Source: Gnetum montanum
Lineage: Eukaryota; Streptophyta; Gnetopsida; Gnetales; Gnetaceae
DNA length: 62,000 nucleotides
Direction: 5' to 3'
Assembly: GCA_015680685.1 (NCBI GenBank)
Contig: MNCI01034769.1
Coordinates: forward strand, 652,245-714,244
Part shown: positions 22,061-33,989 of the stretch, in pieces
Position numbering within the stretch: position 1 is the stretch's first letter
How the letters are laid out: every line of letters begins with the position of its first letter
Position numbers and translations under genes: made by a program
Notes under the pieces: model-generated
What the model was told of the DNA's origin: nothing
The model's input: the letters and a program-made list of their open reading frames with translations, nothing else
Database searches by the model: none

Positions 22061-22097
22061 ACAAGGGTAAGCCTTGAAACTGACCAGTATAAAGTAT

Positions 22098-22164
22098 CCC
22101 AGTGGATGAATCAGCTTCTGAAATATCTTATCCCGGATGGATGAATCTGCTTCTGAAATATCTG
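22098..22164. repeat. Tandem duplication just upstream of the P450 pseudogene
   Basis: GGATGAATC, one variable base, then GCTTCTGAAATATCT occurs twice (22103-22128 and 22138-22162), each preceded by a CCCAGT/CCCGGA word. The unit is about 34 bp and lies in what would be the 5' flank of the P450. Confidence 0.8.
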
Positions 22165-23109
22165 GCCCCTGCTGGCGCGTGAATCTGATTATAAAGATCA
22201 GATTTTAGTTGGGAAGACGCAATTTGTTAAGCAATGACAAATTAGTTTATTAGAACAATAATGAATCATTGTGAATGATTTTGACATTCAATTACAAAGA
22301 TATGGAAATTGGAAACGGAAAATTTTATTGTTGCACGGTTACCAAGGTTCACCGCATTTTTTAAAAAAGTTGAAAATATCATTGATGTAATGCTTCAAGT
22401 AAATAGAGTTAATTTTAAAAAAAAAAACAATAAGCAAATTACAATTAGGATCATCAATTGTAGCCATATGGCTCATTACTCTAAGTCCTAGAAGGGTTAT
22501 TCCTCGGTGGGGTCCCAAAAGGGTTGTTAGATGGGTGAAAGCCTAACCTTTTCAAGTGGTTGGTCTTAAGCTTGAACCCAAGTCTTTGACTTGAGAAATG
22601 AGCACCTTATCATCACTCTAAATGATAGTCTTTAATAATTACAATTAATATTATAATTCATTCACATTGTGAGCCAAAGATAGGCAAAGTAAAGAGATAT
22701 GTTTTTCATCCATTATGCTTTGTTTGCACAATCTGCAAATATGCTCTTCTCTCAATAAATTGATCCAATGACTTGTCTCAATAATGAGATGATGAGAGCT
22801 CATTCTTGCTCTAGCAATTTAATTCCTTAAATGAATAAGAATAACTAAAAATAGATACTTTTAAGTATGAAATTCGAATAATTTTTAAGTATGAAATTCG
22901 AATAATCAAACAATCCAACCATTCTTTCTAACTTTTTCTCCAATTTAAGAAAGGTCAATTCATGGTATTTTTCATTCAAAATATTCAAATGCAATAGCTT
23001 ATTATATTTTCCAAAGGCTCGTATAAGAGAAACCGAGACAATTTATTTGATTATAAAATTGAAAATGTATAACAAACCTCCTCTAACAAAATGTAAATAA
23101 AAATGTTTT
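22165..23109. other. No gene recognised; contains one perfect 24 bp tandem duplication
   Basis: AT-rich DNA. At 22859-22906 a 24 bp unit starting TTTTAAGTATGAAATTCGAA is repeated perfectly twice. About 22490-22600 shares a weak dispersed motif with 8190-8290. Confidence 0.4.
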
Positions 23110-23443
23110 TTTTTTTAATTCTTGACATGCTTAACCAAACTTAGCCAAGACATGTTCAAGATGTGTACGCAAAGTCAAGAACAAATGCTCTATGCTAAGG
23201 CTAAATTAGATTCATTTCTTGCACTTAGATTAGTTAGATTAATATTTTTCTTCAATCATGAACCTCAACATTTAACTATACAACTTACGCCCACACAAGT
23301 ATGATTTGGAAGAGAATAATCAATGATCTAGCACTTAACTATCTAAGTCATCTAACTAGTCTTAGTCCACGGAATTTGACTGAATCATGTGTGAATGCTT
23401 GTAATTCATATGGGTGGGCATAAAATTACTCTACCACTCATCA
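23110..23443 (+). repeat. Element E 5' LTR, truncated on the left
   Basis: It ends CACTCATCA one base before the PBS. Going left, blocks match the minus strand of the El-1 LTR: TTCAAGATGTGTAC, AAGTATGATTTGGAAGA versus AAGTAAGGTTGGGAAGA, and GGAATTTGACTGAATCATG versus GGAATTCGACCGGATCATG. The U3 part and left end are missing or too diverged, so the left edge is approximate. Confidence 0.65.
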
Positions 23444-23444
23444 T

Positions 23445-23462
23445 TAGCGTCATTGCTGGGGA
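23445..23462 (+). other. Element E primer-binding site (tRNA-Asp type)
   Basis: TAGCGTCATTGCTGGGGA against the perfect complement TGGCGCCGTTGCCGGGGA: 14 of 18 match, and the differences look like C to T / G to A decay. It lies one base after the LTR end. Confidence 0.75.
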
Positions 23463-23544
23463 TTGGTGCTAGTGTTTTAGATAGTTAGGACCATTCAAGA
23501 TTAGTATTAGAACTCAAAATGAATTATCATTTAAAAATAATAAT

Positions 23545-23549
23545 ATTTT
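23545..23549. repeat. Target-site duplication of solo LTR F, left
   Basis: ATTTT abuts TGATGTGG and matches 24312-24316. Confidence 0.75.
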
Positions 23550-24311
23550 TGATGTGGAGCTCCCATAGATACCACAATCCAAGCTCTCTCAAAGTCACAA
23601 AATTGCAAATTTGAACAAGAAAAGGAAAATGAAAGCTTTATTCTTGCTCAAATGGAGAATTTACATATGAAAGGAAGCACAATTTCCAAGGACAGACCAA
23701 CGATTCAATCCAACTCTCACTCACTTAATCAAAACAATCACACACTCACAAGGATGATCATCAAGGCACCTTGCCAAGATTCTATCTCTCTCTACTCTTC
23801 TCTCAACTCCCTAGACTCTCTTCAGACTCTCTTTAAACTCTCTTTTGACTCTGTTGGTCAAATTGAAGGCCCAAGACATCTATTTATACCTTTTCACCCC
23901 TGTCTCTTTATCTTCCCTCCAATTTATCATTCAATTTAATGTTCATTAAAATCTATGAATGATGTCTTCAAGAAATAGAAGACAACTCTCCTAAGTTCAG
24001 AGGTCATAGAGTAGACATCTTTAAATCATGTAGGATGTCCCAGTAGAGACATCTACAATGTAGATGAGACATATCACTTATAAATGAGACATCTTCTTTG
24101 CAAATGAGACGTCTCCTATGTAAGGCCAAAGTACAAAGATGCTTGTTTCAAGGCCTAGAACCTTTGGACACCTCCAAACAAGTCCCCATAGCCCCTGGAA
24201 CATCCTAAAGTCATCAAAATAACCCCAAAATACTCCCAAACATACCAAAACTCTAGAGAAATATCCCATCAATGGAGAGATGTTACTTTGTCCTATTTGA
24301 TGTCCATATCA
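23550..24311 (-). mobile_element. Solo LTR F (762 bp) of a different Ty3/gypsy family
   Basis: Begins TGATGTGG and ends CCATATCA, flanked by a 5-base duplication ATTTT (23545-23549 and 24312-24316). The E leader aligns with that of C on both sides once this block is removed. Minus orientation is given by TATAAATA at 23881-23888 (minus), AATAAA near 23635-23645 (minus) and a U3-side array of AGACATC/ATGAGAC words at 24000-24120. No internal sequence is present, so LTR-LTR recombination probably removed it. The array of a unique word near the U3 start parallels the other families here. Confidence 0.85.
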
Positions 24312-24316
24312 ATTTT
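24312..24316. repeat. Target-site duplication of solo LTR F, right
   Basis: ATTTT abuts CCATATCA and matches 23545-23549. Confidence 0.75.
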
Positions 24317-24344
24317 GTTCAAGGGCACACTCATAAACTTAAAG

Positions 24345-26440
24345 ATGTCTTCTTCATGTAAGGTAGATTTTCGACTTGCAAACGATTCAACAAGAACCTA
24401 TGATAGAACCATAAAGAATCAAAATGAAGTGCCACAATAGATGAAAGTTATCTACAAGCATATGAATTCATCATACTATTTGGACTTCACCTTTATTTTT
24501 CACCAAGATGAACATCTATGATGGAGAGACCTAGAGTACAATGTTGTGTTGTCACCTATTATGAAGTGCCATCAATGCTCATAGTAGCCTTGAAGAAACT
24601 GGGGCTTGTAGCAATAGCTCTAGATTACAACATAACTAATGACATCTCCAAGAATTACTAGCCCATAGAAGTTCAACTTTGTAAATACAAGTTTATGGAG
24701 GCTTACTATGAAGCTTCCAAAAAAAGAAGGTTTTCTATCCAACTAACATCGTAGTCCGAAAAGATGAATACTAATTATCAATTAGGTAATTCCCAACATC
24801 AAGTTCCTTGACCCATCAATGATTATGAATGAATCATCCATGGTTGTGTTTAACCTTGGTAAGTAACCAAGGCAAGGGAAGATCAAAGCTAAGACAAGAG
24901 GGATCTCAAGGCCAAGGTCTTTTAGTAGACAACTAGTAGAACAACAAAGGAGCCATAAAAGAAGAGTAAGTTGATACACCTCTCCTAGCTCTCCATTCTC
25001 ATCATCCTTCTCATTGGATTTAACAAGGGTAAATGTGACTAAGAAAGAAGGGGAAATGATCACAAACTAGGTGAAGATGATAAAAGCAACCATCATAGGG
25101 ATTGTAGAAGGGAAGGTAGACATGAACAAGGAGATGGACACCATCATAAAAAAAGACATAGTAAGCAACATCAAAGAAGACATGGTCATGATAGGAATTA
25201 TGAGGGTCATGATGATTATGATGAACCAATGCTTGGCACATGAATTATGATAAATATTTGAGAAGTAGTTTACATCTTTATTAGACATCAAAGAAATAGC
25301 AAAATCAAAAGGTTATATATAAACAACATTCCTAAGTTTGAGAGAGGCTACAACACATATTTACATAATCACTTACAAGATTTTCAAGATGCCCGTTCCC
25401 TACAAAACATTAAGAATTAATGAAAAAGCTAAACCTTTTTCCAAGGATACTCATTAAAGAATTTGAAAGTTGGTTTGGTTCTTAAAACTAGAATCCATGA
25501 GAAGGTGGAGTATGATGTTTGAGCTATTTAATTAGAAGAATCAAATGTATGATGTCCAACTTGAGGAATCAAATACAAGGATGGAAGCAAGATAATCATG
25601 AATCTCTTGATGCAGTTTTGAGTAGATATTGCTCTTTGCTTCATAAATATGTAGGCCATGGTTTCTCTCAGAGGGAATAGCTATGTCATGTCATAGATGG
25701 ACTCTAAAACAAAAAGAAAAAGAAAAAATCTTGAGGTTCATGCTCAAGGAAGGTTATCCAAGATGAAAGTCCATTAGATTCAAAGGCTTATTGACTAAGT
25801 AACCAAAAGAAGAAGAACTAAAGAAAAGAGAGAGTATAGAGGAGTATAATAAGGATTCCTCAATCCATAAGAAAGAGGTACATCTCTATGAACTTGATGA
25901 AGTAGCACCATTAGAGAAAGTAGTGTAGAGAAAGAACTTGCCTATTTAGAAATCAATTACTAAAATTTTAACAAAAGTGGATAAGATGTGGATCCCCATT
26001 AATGAAAAATTTCAAATAAAAATCTAGATCATGGAGGAGAAAGTAGAGTAAGAAAGGACCAAAAAGAGAGATAAGAAAAAGAAAATAGAGATAGGACATT
26101 AATATTATAAGCATAAAGGAAAAGCTATTGTAGTAGAGGAGGTAGTAGACTCTAAACTAAAAGATGATGGCTGTGATATTTTCCAATATAAACATTCCAA
26201 GGATTATTTCTAGTAATGTCACATCTCCAGAAATATGGGGTTTATTCCTTAAATTCAAAATTTGTCAAAAGGAAAATACCTTAGAGGTTGTCTTCTCCTC
26301 AAGGCAACTATAGGTAGTCCTATCACGAATAACAGTACTACCTAAGCAAGACACTATATTAACCTTAGAATTACTACCAAAAATAGTAAAATTCACTATT
26401 GTGAGGGATGCTACCACCAAGGTAGCAATATCCTTATAGG
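24345..26440 (+). pseudogene. Element E gag
   Basis: Starts ATG TCT TCT TC, as in C. Alignable landmarks with C and B follow: LHQDEHL; a charged linker at about 25000-25250; the capsid-like block MRRWSMMFELFN..NQMYDVQLEES followed by SLDAVLSRYCSLLHKYVGHGFSQRE and CHVIDGL (B: LDMSLERYYSLLNNCLGHGFFEER); IHKKEVHLYELDE; and finally CDIFQYKHSKDYF, a decayed copy of the zinc knuckle seen in B (CNICLYNHPKGQC). Second Cys is Phe and last Cys Tyr. It would package element RNA if intact; dozens of stops make it dead. Confidence 0.7.
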
Positions 26441-26879
26441 AAACCCAATCCATATGGCTAGTATGTCCAACAACCTGTATCTCCTAGTGGCTTTACTACA
26501 CATATCTTTACTCATCATTATTATTCTCTAGAGTATCACAAAACTATCACTCCACCTGTTGAATCTTCTTTCATCTATACCTCTCATCCTCCACATCACC
26601 CTCAACCTCATATTTCAAATTCTTTACCACTAGCTCCACTTATATAAGGTGAATCATCTCATAGCCATAATAGCAGAATGCCACAAGGTAGTAAATTTGC
26701 AAGTGGATGACAACTCAAGTGGTTTTTGGTGTAAGCCTTAAAAGCATTCATTCTTTAGACCATCAAGTCATGCAACTAATCTCCTAAATTATATCTAAGC
26801 TACCTTCAAATAAAAATGCCTGAAAGGTATAAGCTATTGTGCTCACTCATGTAGAAACATATTGGATAAAAGCAAGATA

Positions 26880-27310
26880 TATTTCAAGAAAAATAATTAA
26901 TCTAGAAATTCCCTTAATTTATTTGCATATTACAAGAAATGCATTGTGTAAGGCTCTATTAGACGCAAGTTCTAGATTTAATTTTATCTCTCAAGAAATG
27001 TACAAGGCATGAAACCTATCATTAGAGCTTGTAGATTAGTCTATCACTATTCTCTTATGAATGGTAGAAGACAACATGGCCACCATTAATAGTCAGTCAT
27101 ACCTAATTGATTTCCTAGTGATACATGTAATTAATTGTGAGGACTTTTCCATCATCATGGAAAGAACTTGGTTGAGCACAACTAATTCCAAGCTTGGGAT
27201 TAAATACTTATCCTTACAAATTTCCATGGATAATGAACATAGAATGATAGAGAAGAAAAGATTTCCATGCATCATGTATAATGACATAGGATGCAACTAC
27301 ATGTAAAGAA
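26880..27310 (+). pseudogene. Element E aspartic protease region
   Basis: LEIPLIYLHITRNALCKALL then DASSRFNFISQEMYKA sits where C has PLIYLQIARNEPCKALLE and LGSNVNLISYDMYKV. The D-[TL]-G active site has become DAS. It continues with VEDNMATINSQSYLIDFLVI, TWLSTTNSKLGIKYLSLQIS and FPCIMYNDIGCNYM, the C-terminal block that El-1 also keeps. The open frame at 27061-27306 is the best preserved part. The protease would process Gag-Pol. Confidence 0.7.
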
Positions 27311-27839
27311 TATGGGTAATTAAAAGTAAGATGATCACAACATGTAGATCATATGTTGAACCAATGAATGTACAAAGGTGCATGTGCATACCAACCACAA
27401 AATAGAATAACATCTAGTGGTTAACTTTAGATAAGAGTTGTAATTCTACAATATGCATGGAGCCAAGATATGTCCTCACAAGTGTCTGTATTGATAAGAG
27501 GGATGAAATGAAGTAGATCAAACGCCAACTCACCAATGTAGAAATATAACAAGAGGTGAAAATGGGTTGGAAAGAGTTGAAAATTCTAAAAATGTTTGAG
27601 CTAGAATCCTTAAAATTAAAAAAATTACTAAAATCTCTTAAATATGTGTTCTTTAAAAATGACAAACCAATAATTGTAAATGTAAAGCTTATGAGAGAAT
27701 AGAAATAAAGCTACTAAAAGTGGTGAATAAATGGCCAACATCCTTTGCTTCATCATATGACAAAATAATAGGCATTGATCTATGGATATGCTAGCAGAGG
27801 ACTTGCACAATCCCTATCATCAAACCCAAAACAATCACT

Positions 27840-28214
27840 AAGAAGGTTGAATCTTAAACTTAAACAAACAATCAAAAAGTAGGTAGAAAAACTTCTTAAA
27901 ATTAGATTTATCTACTTCGTAGTGAATAATGAGCGGATTAGTCCACTCATCATTGTATCAAAGAAATGAGAACAATGTAGGATCTACACATATTTTCAAC
28001 TATTGAACATCGAAACATCTAAGGATTACTTTACATTTTCATTTGTAGACCAGGTGTTGGACACCATTTTATGACATAGGTATTATCTATTTTTAGATGA
28101 TTATACTAGCTACAATCAATTCAAAATAGGTGTAGAAGATCAGACCAAGACCACATTTACAAGTCCTTAAGCAACTTTTGCATACAGGAAGATGCCCTTT
28201 GGCCTTTGTAATGC
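27840..28214 (+). pseudogene. Element E reverse transcriptase, first half
   Basis: KLLKIRFIYFVVNNERISPL, FQLLNIETSKDYFTFSFVDQ, LFLDDYTSYNQFKIGVEDQ, TKTTFTSP, a TAA at the position of the conserved Trp, ATFAYRKMPFGLCNAH. The frame breaks off where C is inserted, before the FMDD catalytic box. The Trp-to-stop change is shared with A and C. Confidence 0.8.
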
Positions 28215-28219
28215 ACATG

Positions 28220-29086
28220 TGATGAATCATCATTGTTGGACCATGTCAACATAATTTTATTGATGTAACCCCATTAACAAGATCTCATCAATGTAGTATT
28301 TGATCCATTGACATGTATCCATTAATGGGGCACCCTATTTCACCTATAAATGTGTAGCTACCCATTGCATTTATGACATTCCTTTCATATCTGTAGCGAA
28401 GCACTTGTAGTTTTTCCACCTTAAAGTTAGAATATTTTCTAAGTGCCCATAGTAGAAGTCAAAGAGTGTATGGATCTTTATTTGAGCACTATTATAACTG
28501 AGCACTTCAGTGTGGATGACAATAAAGATGAGCTTTTCTAACAAATCTTGTAGCACTTAGATTAGATTAATTGTTTTACTTAAGCATTTGATATTCTAGT
28601 AATATCCTTTAACATTTTAACATAATTAGGTAATTATGTAATATAGATTAAATAGTAAACATAAGTACAACCACTTCAAGCATATGTCTAATGCTTGGTA
28701 ATCCTAGTAACGCTTAACATTTGGTAACCTAGTAGCGCTATACGTGTTTAGGATGTGTATGACAAGTGGAAATAGATGCTTATCTTAAGATTAGTTAGGT
28801 GTTAGCTAGTTATTAGATTAATTTAGCAATTCAATTACTTTATTCTTTATTCTTTTGTACATTAGGGGACTTAAAACATAAAAGAGAAAATGATAAAATT
28901 CATATAGCTCAGTCACACTTAACCATATCCTCAAACCTAAAGAGTGGAACTAGGAAGACAACAATTAGTTTCACCTTCTGGAATCTAGTGTACTTAGAGA
29001 ACTAAAGTCTACAGAATTCGACCAGATCACTGAGTGAACGCTAGTAATGCATATGGTTGGGTGTAGGATAGACTCATTGCTCATCA
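28220..29086 (+). repeat. Element C 5' LTR (867 bp)
   Basis: TGATGAATCATC..ATTGCTCATCA, followed by a PBS. TATAAATG lies at 28345-28352. U3 opens with dispersed CATTGA/GTCAAC/TTAATGG words (28230-28335), like A. R/U5 resembles the A and El-1 LTRs (AGCGCTATACGTGTTTAGGATG; GAATTCGACCAGATCA). Confidence 0.8.
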
Positions 29087-29087
29087 T

Positions 29088-29105
29088 TGGCATTGTTGTT
29101 GGGGA
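29088..29105 (+). other. Element C primer-binding site (tRNA-Asp type)
   Basis: TGGCATTGTTGTTGGGGA against TGGCGCCGTTGCCGGGGA: 14 of 18 match, directly after the LTR end TCATCA and one T. Confidence 0.8.
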
Positions 29106-29237
29106 CTTTAGTTTGATACGTACGCTATCTAGGACTTAGTGAAAAATTATTTAACATCATTGGATTAAACCTTAAAGTTGCAATCATTCTACATAATAAT
29201 AATTGTAAAAAGTGCATTGGTATTTTGTTAATCAAAA

Positions 29238-31090
29238 ATGTCTTCTTCTCACAAGGATTATTCTCCACCAAAATTCAAGCACACATCCAATCAAAGGAAT
29301 GAATGATCAAACTAGCTAGTGCCCCAACAATGCCAAGTGGTATATACTCATCTTGATGAGTATGTGCTTGACTTTGCCTTTGTCCTACATTAGGATGACC
29401 AGATGTATTGGAGGGACATGAAAGGCAACATTGTGTTACTGCTTGATTGATCAGTTCCTACGATGCTCCAACAAATTCTTATGAGGTTGGATATCCAAGG
29501 GCTCCATGCTAAGTACATTGTGTAGGACCATGACTCCAAAGATTACCATCCCACTAAATCATAATGCAAAATTGATTGGAAAAAAGAGAAGCATTATGAA
29601 GCTACAAAGTAAAAATGGTTCAATAACCCCTTGTCCCTACTAGGCCAAAAGGATAATGAGGATCCCTTATTTGGGGGTTTTCATTTCATTGACTCTCCTT
29701 CCTTTGGTTTTGATGAAGGGTGCTTAAACTAGAACTTACAGTACACTATAAACAATCCTGGTTTAGGAAAGAACAAGTCTTGTGATCATGGGGGTTCCAA
29801 AGATAGGAGTCATGGTAGGGACAAGGAAAGGCATCATAATGATGATTGTAGCCATGACCATCAAAGAGGGGGTGGTAGGCATCGCAGTGTTAGTCCTTCC
29901 TCCTCTTCACCTTCATCATCCTCTTCTTCCTCCTCTAGCTCTAAAGGAAGATGAAGAGGACATGATTGTGATGGAGGTGACTAGTGAAATAAAGATTATC
30001 GTAGGGCCTACTGGACCAACCGAGATCATGGGCATAGGCAATTAAGGAAGGCTTGCCATCATGAAAGAAGGGATAGTAGAGGACATCATAGGTATCATGG
30101 CCATCACACAGGCCATGACTATGATGAGCCTTTGCTTGCAACTTGAACTATATTGAATATTGTAAAGGTAGTGAGAATTCCAACCAGGCATGTGAAAGAT
30201 AGCCAAATCAAGTAGAAGGGGGATGCAACTCAGATCCGTAGAACCATCTACAAGCCTTTCATAATGCCTGTCCCTTGCAAAACATGGAGAATGAATGATA
30301 AAAATTAAATTTGTTCCCACAAATACTCATAAAAGAAGTTGAAAGTTGGCACTGGTCCTTGGAGTTGAAATCAATTTGTAGATGGAGTATGATGCTTAAG
30401 CTATTCAATGATAAGTATCAAATGTACTCTTGAGTATTCAACTTAAAAAAGTAGATTCAAGGTTAGTGACAAGAAACAGATAAACCCTTGGATGTAGCCA
30501 TAAATAGGTACTATTCTCTTTTGCACCAATGTCCTAGCCATGGTTATTCTCAAAGGGAGTAGCTTTGCCATATCATAGATGGGCTTTAATTAGAAATGAG
30601 GAGAACTCTTGGGATCTATGCCCAAGAGAGACTATTGAAACTTAGAGCCCATCAAATCCAAAGGCTCATTGAGCATGTTGCTAAAGAAGAAGGAGAGCTA
30701 AGAAAGAGAGAAAGTGTGGAGGAGGACAACTAGGACCCTTCCATTAGAAAAAGGAAACCACTTGATGAGTTGGTGCAATGAAAGATCTTCTGATCCAAAA
30801 TTTTGTTTTAGAAATTTTAGCTAAGGCAGATAAAATGTGGGACTCTTTAGATGAAAAGTTCCAAACCACTCTAAAAATAGTAGAGGAATCCAAAGAGCAA
30901 AGTAGTGATCATGACCACAAGAGAAGGAAGGAAGTTGAATGTGCCCACCAAAGGGAAAAGGGCAACGCTGCTATAGTAGAGAAGATTATGGAGTCTCAAT
31001 TAGATGATGATGGTGGTTGTAACATCTACCAATATAAACATCCTAAGGGATGTTTTCCCATTGTGTCACACTTGTAGGAATTTGGGGTGT
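29238..31090 (+). pseudogene. Element C gag
   Basis: ATG at 29238 (ATG TCT TCT TCT). Landmarks: HLDEYVLDFA, the YWRDMKGNI block, a His/Ser/Asp-rich linker (29780-30130), NRYYSLLHQ-like text near 30510, an intact 99-codon segment at 30778-31077 (MKDLLIQNFVLEILAKADKM, KVE/KEVECAHQREKGNAA) and the knuckle remnant CNIYQYKHPKGCF, where the second Cys is Tyr. It has many stops. The frames at 29782-30045 and on the opposite strand are shadows of the charged linker. Confidence 0.7.
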
Positions 31091-31639
31091 ATGCTTTAAA
31101 TCTTAGATTAGCATGAAGGCAAGAACCCATAAGGTTATCTTATCCTAAAGGCAATCCAAGGTAATTCCACCAATAATAAGCCTATTAACCAAGTGGAGCT
31201 CCACCACAATCTTTTGAGTAGTATCATCAGTGGTAGCATCCACAGTCATGGGGAATTCCACCATTAAGGTAGTAATATCTGTACAGATAGCTTAATCCAT
31301 ATGGGTACTATGTTCAACAACCCATTTCTCTGCATGACTCTTCTAGTCATGCCTCATTCCAAAATCACTACTACCATCCTGAGTACTACAGAGTTCAATC
31401 TCCATCCCCAAGAGGAGAATCTTCATATCTTTATCACCCTTCTCATCCTTTTGTAGATGTCACTTTGTGGTCAACCCAATTACCATATGCTCCATTAATG
31501 TAGGGTGAGATTCCAGCCTAGCTATAGTAAAAAAAAACTATTAGGGCTATTAACTTATAGCGGACTCCGCAGCCAAGTGGTTCAAAAACCAAATCCCAAA
31601 AAAGAAAAATATTTTGAACTAGTAGTCCTATAAAGCCCT

Positions 31640-32245
31640 CATAGACTCATGTGGTTGATAACCCTACTTCTCCCTCATCCTCTACATCCAATCTATTCAA
31701 CCCCTTCAAATCAAACACTTTCCAAAGTGCATACCATCATGCTAATCCATGTAGTAACTAATTGGATAAACATTGGCCACCTTCATAGGAAAATATTTAA
31801 TCTTAGAAGTCCCTTAATATATTTGCAAATTGCTAGGAATGAGCCTTGCAAAGCTCTTCTAGAATTAGGTTCTAATGTTAATCTAATTTCTTATGATATG
31901 TACAAAGTCTAAAACCTACCTCTACTCAAGAAGAGTAACATTCACCTTAAGTTAGTAGATTAGTCCATCACTATTTCCTTGGGACTAGTGGAGGACATTG
32001 TGACCACCATCTATGGGTGCTCCTATCTAGTTGAATTCCTAGTGATTTGTGTTAATAATTACAAGGGGGACTTCCCAATCATCATAGAAAGGACTTGGCT
32101 AAGTACCATTAATGCACGGTTGGGCATCAGAGATCCTTTCTTGGAGATTTCCTAGGAAAATGCATTTGGAAAGATCGAGAAGAAGAGAGTTCCATGCATT
32201 GTGTATAGTGATATAGGGTGCAACTCTGTGTAGAAACAATGGACA
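31640..32245 (+). pseudogene. Element C aspartic protease region
   Basis: PLIYLQIARNEPCKALLELG then SNVNLISYDMYKV. Copy A has LLDLGSRVNMIS here, so the catalytic Asp is Glu in C (LELGS for LDLGS). After a few stops: VEDIVTTIYGCSYLVEFLVI, TWLSTINARLGIRDPFLEIS, KIEKKRVPCIVYSDIGCN. The loss of the catalytic Asp makes it inactive regardless of the stops. Confidence 0.75.
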
Positions 32246-32769
32246 ATCAAAAGTACATAATCATAGTAGGCAAAAAGTGTGTAGATGAAATAGAGATTCA
32301 AAGGTGCCTATACGCAACAGCCATAAAATAAGAAGGTACCTAGTGGTTGACAACTAATCCTGAAAGTAACACACTTTGCATGCAACCAACGAAGAGCCTA
32401 ATGAGTACCTATGTTAAAGGCATGGATGAACTGGAGTGAGTTCATCGCCAACTTTCTAATGAAGACCTAATGATACTTATTGGAAAGAGTTGGAAATCCT
32501 TGAAAATTTTAAACAAGAGCCCTTGGAGTTGAAAACTCTACATGCCAACATGGAGTATGCATTTCTAAATAATGGCAAGTTGGTAATAATCAATGCCAAT
32601 TTTTCTCCTAAATAGAAAGAGAAGTTGTTAAAGGTGATCAAAAAATTGCTAATAGTCTTTACTTGGTCATATCCTGAACTCATTTGGATTGATACTAGGA
32701 TATGCCAGCATCGCATCTATACAGATCCTTCTATCAAGCCAAAGTGATAGGCATAGTGGTGATTGAACC

Positions 32770-33480
32770 CCAAATTAAAGTAGATCATCAAGGAGTATAT
32801 TGAAAAACTCCTCAAGATGGGGTTCATTTATCCCATTGTAGATAGCAAGTGGGTTAGACCACTAGTGATTATGCCAAAGAAAGTTGGCAAGTGGAGGGTC
32901 TATGTTGACTTTAGGTAGTTGAACATGGTGACCTACAAAGATCATTTACCATTGTTATTTTAGGACAAAGTGTTGGAAACTATCTCTAGGCATTTCTTCT
33001 ATAGCTTTCTAGATGATTATAGTGGCTATAACCAAATTTAGATAGCATCCAAAGATTAGGCTAAAACAACATTCACAAGTTCCTAAGGGACTTTTGCATA
33101 TAGAAAGATTCCTTTTGATTTGTGCAATGCCCCTACAACCTTCTAATGCCTTTCCCTTGCCATTTTTCAATAGTAGATTAGTAACAAGGTGGAGGTCTTC
33201 ATGGATGACTTCTTCACCTATGGTGCTACGTTTAAGCAAGCCCTGGACCTCCTTGAGCAAGTGCTAAAAATATGTGTGGAGACTAACCTTTGACTCGATT
33301 GGAAAAAGAGCCATATGATGATCCAAGAGGGCATTTTTTGGGGCATAAAATCTCACAAGAATGGATTGAGGTGAACCCTAAAAAGATTAGGGTCATCCAA
33401 GAATTATCCATTAACCAAAAATTATTAAAGATGTTTAGTCATTCCTTGGCCACACTAGCTACTACTAAAAATTCATAGAG
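32770..33480 (+). pseudogene. Element C reverse transcriptase
   Basis: KLLKMGFIYPIVDSKWVRPL, IMPKKVGKWRVYVDFR, FLDDYSGYNQI, stop, IASKD, stop, AKTTFTSS, stop, GTFAYRKIPFDLCNAPTTF, IFQ followed by two ambers, VEVFMDDFFTYGATFKQALD, GHKISQEWIEVNPKKIRVI. The FMDD box is kept. Stops occur where El-1 has Gln, Gln and Trp. The order and spacing match Ty3/gypsy RT. Confidence 0.85.
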
Positions 33481-33519
33481 AATTTCTCTAAGATTGTTAA
33501 ATTGTTGGTGGAGTTGACA

Positions 33520-33960
33520 ATGAAAGATGCTCCATTCATATGGACCAAGAAATGCGAAAAGGCATTCTAGCAACTCAAGAAAAAGATTGTAGAAACTCCA
33601 ATCCTACAAGCACATGATTGTTCTAGACCATTCCACATCATGACAGATGAATCAAACTATTCCTTGGGAGTTATGTAGTTGGATGATCAGAAGCACCCAT
33701 ACTACATCCACTATAAGGACCAAAGCATTGTGGGTGCACAACTGAACTACATCAAAACAGAGAAAGAGCTAATGGTGGTGGTGTATGCCTTGGAGAAGTT
33801 TAGGCACTATCTACTTGGATACAAGGTGTTTGTGCATACAAATGACATTGTAATTTGCTTCTTGATGAACAAATCAATAGTGAACCTGCATGTCATATAA
33901 TGGCTTGTGATCTTGCCAAAATTCAATCACATGATGATAGATTGAAAAGGGACTAAGCAT
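33520..33960 (+). pseudogene. Element C RNase H
   Basis: [11 protein letters not shown]-like start, then SRPFHIMTDESNYSLGVM (first catalytic Asp in TDES), QKHPYYIHYKDQSIVGAQLN, TEKELMVVVYALEKFRHYLL (catalytic Glu) and FVHTNDIVICFLM (TND for T-D/S-D). It then reaches GTKHVVGDHLSQL-like text near 33960, the usual end of RNase H with VADALSR-type sequence. The segment 33679-33900 is open. RNase H removes the RNA template during cDNA synthesis. Confidence 0.8.
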
Positions 33961-33989
33961 GTGGTTGGTGACCACTTGTCTCAGTTGCA

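Larger units (their letters stand above)
23110..28219 (+). mobile_element. Element E: Ty3/gypsy element cut in RT by element C
   Basis: Order on the plus strand: partial 5' LTR (to 23443), PBS (23445-23462), leader split by a solo LTR, decayed gag, PR and the first half of RT. RT stops at the motif FGLCNAH, where the LTR of C begins. The rest of E is not in the window. E is the oldest layer of the cluster, since both F and C lie inside it. Many stops and frameshifts are present throughout. Confidence 0.75.

Noticed and set aside
21383-22144. 253-codon plus-strand ORF, the second longest open frame
   Set aside because: It is the antisense shadow of the P450 pseudogene. The minus strand has the P450 hinge, anchor and C-terminal motifs, and the plus protein has no recognisable domain.
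29782-30045. 87-codon plus ORF and facing minus ORFs rich in Met/His/Ile
   Set aside because: These are frames of the low-complexity GATCATGA-type charged linker of gag in C; the matching region of E gives similar spurious ORFs (25020-25291).
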